Below, piece after piece: positions 7,701-11,850 of a stretch of 11,850 nucleotides of DNA (positions within the stretch are counted from its first letter, which is position 1; every line of letters begins with the position of its first letter). The translations under genes and the position numbers were made by a program. Source of the DNA: an uncultured Atopobiaceae bacterium (GTDB taxonomy: Bacteria > Actinomycetota > Coriobacteriia > Coriobacteriales > Atopobiaceae); assembly GCA_905235165.1 (NCBI GenBank), contig CAJOKK010000055.1:1-11850 (forward strand). The letters are read 5' to 3'. The notes beneath the pieces are model-generated. The model was not told the origin of the DNA and did no database searches. It worked only from the letters and a program-made list of their open reading frames with translations.

Positions 7701-10700
7701 GTCGAACGTAACGACAACGGGGGTCTCAATCGCCGCGTAGGGCAGGATAACAACGACCTGCCGCCACCAGACTTGTCCCTCCATGAGGTAATAACGATCA
7801 GGCCCTTCCATGTCGTACTGCGTCGGTTTGAAATCGTCGGACAGACTCACCCGTCGCGTCATCGCGAATGCCCCGGGATCGCTATAGTCCGTGACGGTAA
7901 TCGACGTATCCTTGGGGAGTCCATAGTCCTTGCCCCAGCCGATGCCATGCCCGCTTTGACCGCCTTTGTCGAGGCTCAGAGGAAGCACACCCGAAACTGC
8001 CGTGATCACGGCGTTGTTCTTGATGGTGATATTGCCGCCGGCCTCCTTGTAGCCGCCGCCGATGCCAGCACCGATATAAAAGATTATGTCGGGATCGGTA
8101 TCTGAGACGAGGCCGATCAGCTCGGACACTCCCTTTGCGATGGCGCCCGTAGCGGCAATCACTCCGCCCGTGATTGTGCCGCCGCCAGCCCCGTACGCAC
8201 CGATGAACGCGTCGTTCGCAATATCGAATCCTCCCTTGTAGATTGCATCCGAACAGGCGTAATTCGCCTTGACCGCAGCGGAGAGCGACCCGGGTCCGCC
8301 CATCTGGCCGCCGTGCGCATCGGTCATCCCGCCGCTGATGGTGATGTTGTTTGCCCGGCCGAAGATGCCGCCGCCGATGCCCGCACCGCCGCAAATCGAC
8401 GCCGCGGAGATCTGCGAATTCGTGATAGTGATATCACCGCCAACTACATGGCTCGGGCTGCTGTCCCAGAGCTCGGCTCCGCCGCCGCCGATGCCGGCGC
8501 CGTAGCCGCCGTACGCGGTCACGAAGGAACCGGTGATCTCGATCGAGTTGAACGCCTTGCCCGGACCGCCACCGATGCCGGCACCGCGGTCGCTGCCCTG
8601 GGCATTGATGAAGCCCTTGCCCCTAGTGCCGTCAATGTTATAGCCGACGCCCATGATCTTGATATTGCAGCCGGAGCCGTCGTCGCCGCCGCCGATAGCT
8701 GCAGCGCCGTAATCGCCTCCATAGGCGGTAATCTTCGTGTCTGCACCGTAGATCTGAATGGATCCGGTTGTCCAGGGAGTAATGCCACCGCTGGAGTGAG
8801 CGCTCACGTCACCGGACCCGATGCCCGCACCATGCTTGCCGCCGCGGGACGTGATATCCGCGCCATCCTTGATAATGATGGTGCCAAAGCCGCCATCATC
8901 GCCGCCACCGATGCCCGCGGCATAGCAGCCTGCCCGTGCGTTGATCCTGCCGCCGCTGATGGTGATGTTGCCGCTCGCGTTGCCGCCGCACCTGTTGCCG
9001 CCGCCGATGCCGGCGCCGCCGTTGGAGCTTGCGGCGCCGTTTCTGATAGTATCAAGGCCTGCATTCATGCCGCCGCCACAGGCGCCAACATTGGAATTGG
9101 TGATCGTGATGTCGCCCGTGCTCCCGGCCTTGTCGCCCGAGCCGATGGCTGCGGCGCCGTGGGCTCCGTAGGCGGTTACCCTGGAGTTTTCGATGGTGAT
9201 GGTTCCGCTCGGGGTCAGGTCTCCGCCGCCGATGCCGGCACCGTAGTCCCCCAGGTCGTCATAGGCATCTCGGTGAGTCCACTTAGGGTTGGGGCCGGAT
9301 GGCCAAAATGAGACCGTTTGCTTGATGACGCCGTCATCATCCAGCAGGAGATCATGCTGTGTGCCGCCCACTGCGTATACATAGGCGTCTTTGATGGTGA
9401 TGGTGCCTTTGTTTTGCTTGGAGCCGCCTCCTGCCTCGTTACCGGAGCCGAGGCCTGCTGCCTCGTTGCCGCCGATCGCGCCGACGTAGGTTCCCTCGCC
9501 GGAGATGGTGATGGTGCCATACGTGCCATTCCTCTCAGCGCCGTCTCCGCCGCCGATGCCCGCGCCCTTGACACCGCCGACGCCGTTCACATGACCGCCG
9601 GTGATCTCGATGGTATTCACGTGGCCCTTGTTCGCGCTGCCGATGCCGGCGGACTCTTTGCCGCCCCAAGCCGTGACGAAGCCGCCGGTGATCTTGATGG
9701 TGTCTGCGCCGGAGTCGCCACCCGCACCGATGCCAGCGGCGTACTCGCCGCCCGTGGCCGTCACGGTGCCACCAGTGATGGTGATGGTCTCACCATCACC
9801 TTTGTTGCCGCCGCCGATGCCGGCGCCGTGGGTGGCACCCGTGGACACAATGGTGCCGCCGTTGATGGTGATGGCGCCACTTGGCCCTGCAAATCCACCG
9901 CCGATGCCGGCGCCATCCTCGTCGTTTGCCGTCGCCGTGACGGTGCCGCCGTTGATGGTGATGCTGCCGCCGTTGCCGTACTTTCCGCCGCCGATGGCCG
10001 CCGCGTTCATGTCGGAGCGTGCGCTCACCGTGCCGCCGTTGATGGTGATGGACCCGGCCGCCTTGCCATTGTCGCCACCGATGCCCGCCGCGTCGTCCGT
10101 ATAGGTCTCGGCGGTAATGTCTCCACCGTTGATAACGAGGCTCGAGCCGTCGTTGACCGTAATGGCCGCGACGTGGTTGTTATCCGTTCTGGCCGAGAGT
10201 TTGCCGGCCTCCGACTCATCACCATACTCCCTGTAGATGGTAAGGCTTGCACCATCTGAGAGGGAGATGCCCTTCGAGCAGACAAGATTGGCGCCGTTGC
10301 GCAGGACGATGGACACGTCACCCTCAACAGCCAGGCGGCTGTTGAGGCTGATTGGGCCGCTGGCCACGAACCATCCACCGCCGATCCTTGTCATCGTGTT
10401 GGTAATCTGCGTGCTTTCGCCCAGCGGCTGGGGGTTACCTTCGGCGTCCGCGTAGATGATCTCCACGCCCTGAGCCGTCAGGGCAAGTGCCTGCTCCTCG
10501 TTTTGCTTGGCGCGCTCCTCCTCGGAAAGCTCCTCTTCCCCTTGGCTGGCCTCCTCGCCCTCGCCTTCGGTAGGCTCTGCTTCGGCATTGGAGCCCTTCT
10601 GGTCGGAGACAGCCTCTTCCGGCGTCCCTTGATCCGACCCTTCCTCGCTCGTCTCCAGAGGCTCTTCGCTCGGGGCCTCATCCCCCGCGGCATCTACGGG

Positions 10701-10901
10701 ATCCCCCTCATCCTCCGGAGTAACAAGTCGATCTTTCGTTGGCTCTTCCTCTGGTGTCCCTTCGAGCACCGGAGCGACAGGCCAATCTTCCGCTCGCATC
10801 TCGTCTAGCGCCTCTGCGAGTGCCGGTGTTGGAACAAGTTCCAAAACCAGCACGACAGACATCGCTAGCGAGAGCAGCTTTTGTGCAGCCTTGTGCTTCA
10901 A
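4728..10901 (-). CDS. Giant secreted surface protein: GIGGG beta-helix-like and InlB repeats
   Basis: About 2,057 aa from a TTG start at 10901; an upstream ATG at 10916 would give 2,062 aa, and that numbering is used here. Residues 1-34 are a signal peptide ending PTPALA. Residues 36-145 form a Glu/Asp/Ser/Pro-rich linker. Residues about 180-1000 carry about 19 modules with a typical period of 29-30 aa, pattern AGIGGG-x(6-15)-ITI-x-GG-x-V-x-A, likely a right-handed beta-helix or similar solenoid. Residues 1064-1930 carry about ten InlB B-type or related repeats, the clearest containing GYDFVGWNT, LYAQW and VKFDANGGTG. Residues 1934-2062 are a distinct all-beta-looking C-terminal domain. There is no LPXTG, membrane helix or recognisable wall-binding repeat, so its retention is unexplained. 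Family knowledge links InlB repeats to adhesins; an adhesion or glycan-binding role is inference. It heads an operon with the 33-aa ORF and the LRR membrane protein. Confidence 0.96.
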   Translation of the reverse strand: MKHKAAQKLLSLAMSVVLVLELVPTPALAEALDEMRAEDWPVAPVLEGTPEEEPTKDRLVTPEDEGDPVDAAGDEAPSEEPLETSEEGSDQGTPEEAVSDQKGSNAEAEPTEGEGEEASQGEEELSEEERAKQNEEQALALTAQGVEIIYADAEGNPQPLGESTQITNTMTRIGGGWFVASGPISLNSRLAVEGDVSIVLRNGANLVCSKGISLSDGASLTIYREYGDESEAGKLSARTDNNHVAAITVNDGSSLVINGGDITAETYTDDAAGIGGDNGKAAGSITINGGTVSARSDMNAAAIGGGKYGNGGSITINGGTVTATANDEDGAGIGGGFAGPSGAITINGGTIVSTGATHGAGIGGGNKGDGETITITGGTVTATGGEYAAGIGAGGDSGADTIKITGGFVTAWGGKESAGIGSANKGHVNTIEITGGHVNGVGGVKGAGIGGGDGAERNGTYGTITISGEGTYVGAIGGNEAAGLGSGNEAGGGSKQNKGTITIKDAYVYAVGGTQHDLLLDDDGVIKQTVSFWPSGPNPKWTHRDAYDDLGDYGAGIGGGDLTPSGTITIENSRVTAYGAHGAAAIGSGDKAGSTGDITITNSNVGACGGGMNAGLDTIRNGAASSNGGAGIGGGNRCGGNASGNITISGGRINARAGCYAAGIGGGDDGGFGTIIIKDGADITSRGGKHGAGIGSGDVSAHSSGGITPWTTGSIQIYGADTKITAYGGDYGAAAIGGGDDGSGCNIKIMGVGYNIDGTRGKGFINAQGSDRGAGIGGGPGKAFNSIEITGSFVTAYGGYGAGIGGGGAELWDSSPSHVVGGDITITNSQISAASICGGAGIGGGIFGRANNITISGGMTDAHGGQMGGPGSLSAAVKANYACSDAIYKGGFDIANDAFIGAYGAGGGTITGGVIAATGAIAKGVSELIGLVSDTDPDIIFYIGAGIGGGYKEAGGNITIKNNAVITAVSGVLPLSLDKGGQSGHGIGWGKDYGLPKDTSITVTDYSDPGAFAMTRRVSLSDDFKPTQYDMEGPDRYYLMEGQVWWRQVVVILPYAAIETPVVVTFDGNAEDVTGEMAPQAMTKGMSMRLNYNAFTREGYDFVGWNTAADGSGIAYKDNQQVVLTDNTTLYAQWKHKSVNIKYMIDADTEWRTEIAEYGSTIELDGLQGVNGKGRILGWSETAPGQGAQTIRKQGSQIENVTRDYTWYAVFDPREPYEANPSAAVTYYPNGGTGSTVVEFADAKSTTDLTSTYKILGGNAFSRTGYTMSEWNTKANGTGTAYAFNSTPFTQANISKLYLYAQWRPNTYTVKFDANGGTGTISDQEFTYDEGQKLTSNITIEETGSTATFKISREGYRFVGWNTMAEPSQENPGTAYLDEESVKNLTTTDGGEITLYAQWLPEDDNIGYYMVMFDENAPIGTDFIPGDESGEEGDGEEAETTSGTNAAQLFKVENGQAETAPLKTRETIAEETGGFDFAPNYTFKGWNTVKTPTEEEPGVAYDDGEEIAPESNMTLYAQWAPNAVTVTFKDGDTSTTKDVPYNGTLDFAEPEGDHEGKFFVGWKEKESGKVYAAGERLNGVKEPMTFVAVWGVDVAAYTSDEGCSATVGNARVKHDGKTIQQGDNVTVSAEAQDGWTFLGWYEVTGVDAKTGLVSSYDSEKKLSDELSYTFKATESVQLVAVFKANSRANVTIAIRNAARYTVSTDPEGAVQTGETTWTVPVGQTITVTSDDASKVLQWENENGKLLGKGASLDVVVTGPMKVTLAYDTVEEKQAFVQFVTDYDQVISAAQYKATSRIAFPRASSKFGYIFKYWRVDGQEEEATLESIQAMIANGAEVITLRPLYERDVQKGSVTVKYVHGDTELESKTEEGIPYGTLKTFKADPERDGLTFKYWAEEDGTVLGYDTTFLYKIAAPERTLVAVYADADEQFEAVPKISITEMSPLDTYEQQKVSCVVTRSVPEGWELVEHGVVYGKDVDASKLTDEAFVYTDGSDGIKRFKSNDMTPTGNVRANLSVTSEDVVVSCRGFMVLRKAGSSDLVFVYSDIKSATYAELSQQ
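7931..10090. repeat. Array of degenerate 87-90-bp coding repeats
   Basis: The GIGGG modules are visible in the DNA. On the plus strand a CCGCCGATGCC-type core (reverse sense of GIGG) recurs through the region, and GTGCCGCCGTTGATGGTGATG-like blocks begin near 9765, 9852, 9942 and 10029, spaced 87-90 bp. The right-hand part (about 9600-10090) is the most regular. The left part is more diverged and has longer spacers. Such arrays can expand or contract by recombination and are prone to assembly collapse. Confidence 0.85.
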
Positions 10902-10913
10902 AACTCCCTCCTT
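10899..10913 (-). promoter_or_regulatory. Ribosome site that places the giant gene's start at TTG
   Basis: On the minus strand the first codons after the upstream ATG (10914-10916) spell AAG GAG GGA GTT TTG. The AGGAGG core (10907-10912) therefore lies inside the putative coding sequence, 5 nt before the TTG at 10901. Upstream of the ATG there is only TGTTTGTTTGCAAA, with no ribosome site. The TTG start yields the N-terminus MKHKAAQKLLSLAM, a normal signal peptide beginning. Confidence 0.82.
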
Positions 10914-11226
10914 CATTTTGCAAACAAACAGTCGAAACCCACAAGCTGTAGCCCAACATGAGATGAACGAAGGGCTGCTCGCCCACGTAGTACTTGTACT
11001 TGCTCGTCATACATTCGTTTTAATTCATCTCAGGCTGTTTTGAGACTTTAGTATCATCTCAAGCCGTTATGAGACTTTAGTATCATTTCAACGAATTCAT
11101 TTTTGTCCTACAAAACCGCCATGAGAACGACACTTGAAGTCACCCAGCTTGGGGTATGGTTTCGGAGTCGGTTAGCTAGCTGCAAACCCTGGATTTTTGA
11201 AAGACCATAGGAGGACAGAGCAAGCA
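10902..11226. other. Divergent control region of the giant gene and TetR gene
   Basis: About 325 nt without a gene, AT-rich at 11010-11110. It contains the 29-bp tandem repeats described separately. It also holds a 9-bp inverted pair, TGAGATGAA (10959-10967) and TTCATCTCA (11024-11032), which could loop a leader RNA or mark further regulator half-sites. I see no sigma-70 promoter I would trust for either gene, and no RNA gene. Confidence 0.6.
11026..11083. promoter_or_regulatory. Tandem 29-bp operator-like repeats
   Basis: Two abutting 29-bp units (11026-11054 and 11055-11083) differ at only three positions. Each contains the dyad TCTCA-N8-TGAGA followed by CTTTAGTAT. A degenerate third start, CATTTCA, follows directly at 11084, and another TGAGA occurs in CCATGAGAACG near 11123. 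Family knowledge: TetR-type regulators bind 15-20-bp dyads between themselves and a divergent target. The 18-bp dyad and its position fit that role; binding is inferred. Confidence 0.65.
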
Positions 11227-11727
11227 TTGGAATTCACGCTGGATAAGGCGGGGCGCACGAAGGCGCAGCTCGGGGAGGCTGTCATAGCGCTCCTCGCTGA
11301 GATGCCGCAGGAGCGCGTGACGGCGGAGGCAATCGCCGAACGTGCCGGTATGGGCAGAGCAACCTGGTTCCGCCACTTCTCAAGCAAGTCGGACGCGGCG
11401 GCATACGCGCTCGTCGCGCGTTGGATGCGCTGGGCAGAGGACGAGGGACTCTCTGCCGAATCGAATATGACTCTTCCCCCATTCCTTTACATGGTCCACA
11501 GCCAGAGGAAGACTGTATCGCTCCTCTACGCACGCAATATGAGGCAAGCGGTGCTGGACGCTGCTGCGAAGATCGCGAAGATATTCGTGGGAGGAGGCCG
11601 CACCGGATACCGCGAAAAATTCTACCTGTACGGGTTTGTCGGCATCCTAGACGAGTGGGTGGAGCGCGAGTTCGCCGAAACGCCCGAAGAGGTCGCGGAG
11701 ATGCTGGGAGCGATCTTCGTTCTATAA
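11227..11727 (+). CDS. TetR/AcrR-family transcriptional regulator
   Basis: About 166 aa from a TTG at 11227, the first start after an AGGAGG (11209-11214; 12-nt spacing). A longer frame from a TTG at 11197 would give 176 aa but has no ribosome site. Residues 10-54 are the DNA-binding domain: a TKAQLGEAVIALLAEM helix, then RVTAEAIAERAGMGRATWFR and HFSSKSD, the classic TetR helix-turn-helix with the aromatic W-FRHF end. Residues 55-166 are the helical ligand and dimer domain, with no recognisable ligand motif and shorter than in many family members. It is divergent from the giant surface-protein operon, with an operator-like tandem dyad between them, so control of that operon and of itself is the likely role (inference). 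It ends at a TAA (11725-11727). I see no terminator in the remaining 123 nt. Confidence 0.92.
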   Translation: MEFTLDKAGRTKAQLGEAVIALLAEMPQERVTAEAIAERAGMGRATWFRHFSSKSDAAAYALVARWMRWAEDEGLSAESNMTLPPFLYMVHSQRKTVSLLYARNMRQAVLDAAAKIAKIFVGGGRTGYREKFYLYGFVGILDEWVEREFAETPEEVAEMLGAIFVL

Positions 11728-11850
11728 CAATGGCCCCACGTTCGGACTCGGCCTTGCGCGCGACGTTTCCCACACATAGTGCAGAAGCCCTTTCTTGCCA
11801 CCTCGGCGAAGATCACGGAGAAAACTACCTTTCAGGCCCGAAATCGACCG

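Noticed and set aside
8313..9311. A 332-codon plus-strand frame rich in Ala/Asp (with similar ones at 7335-8105 and 9318-10259)
   Set aside because: These are the mirror image of the GIGGG repeats; the periodic AADAG pattern follows directly from the sense-strand repeat.
7931..10090. Regularly spaced repeats that could suggest a CRISPR array
   Set aside because: The period is 87-90 bp, the copies are degenerate and the whole stretch is one continuous coding frame, so they are protein modules.
10708..11010. A minus-strand frame of 100 codons crossing the giant gene's start region
   Set aside because: It overlaps the signal peptide and acidic linker in another frame and has no coherent protein features.
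11622..11816. A minus-strand frame containing MCGKRRAQGR
   Set aside because: Most of it is antisense to the TetR C-terminus; a lone C-x2-C (FCTMCGK) is not enough to call a zinc-binding protein.

Overview
The window looks like a chromosomal segment of a high-GC anaerobic actinobacterium of the class Coriobacteriia (an Olsenella/Collinsella/Atopobiaceae-type gut or oral organism). The basis is high GC with AT-rich intergenic regions, strong AGGAGG-type ribosome sites, TTG/GTG starts, and a very large secreted Gram-positive surface protein built from glycine-rich modules plus InlB B-type repeats. The genus is inference only; there is no rRNA or marker gene here.

Left region (1-2038): a redox locus. 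On the minus strand an aldo/keto reductase (5' part only, cut by the window edge) follows a flavodoxin. Both read away from a divergent LysR-type regulator at 1139-2038. The flavodoxin is broken by a clean 7-bp tandem duplication.

Middle region (2174-3677): a minus-strand pair made of a PAP2-family membrane phosphatase and an 80-aa Imm32-like immunity protein. The phosphatase is split by a frameshift just before its first YWC membrane segment. The immunity protein has no toxin gene beside it. Upstream is a 280-nt spacer with a possible promoter and a strong terminator that belongs to the next operon.

Right region (3602-11727): the dominant feature is a minus-strand surface-protein operon. 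Its first gene encodes a protein of about 2,057 aa: signal peptide, acidic linker, about 19 GIGGG modules resembling a beta-helix, about ten InlB-type repeats and a distinct C-terminal domain, with no visible cell-wall anchor. A 33-aa acidic ORF follows 25 nt later, then a 273-aa protein with a signal peptide, a short BspA-like leucine-rich-repeat region and a C-terminal membrane anchor, and finally a hairpin terminator. Divergent from the giant gene is a TetR-type regulator (11227-11727). The 325-nt control region between them holds a tandem pair of 29-bp units, each containing TCTCA-N8-TGAGA.

The best candidate for an undescribed system is this surface module: giant secreted repeat protein, tiny conserved-looking peptide and membrane-anchored LRR protein, probably under the divergent TetR regulator. 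Two other observations deserve a second look. Two neighbouring genes are frame-broken, one by gain of a 7-mer copy and the other possibly by loss of a 10-mer copy. The giant gene also appears to start at TTG rather than at the upstream ATG.
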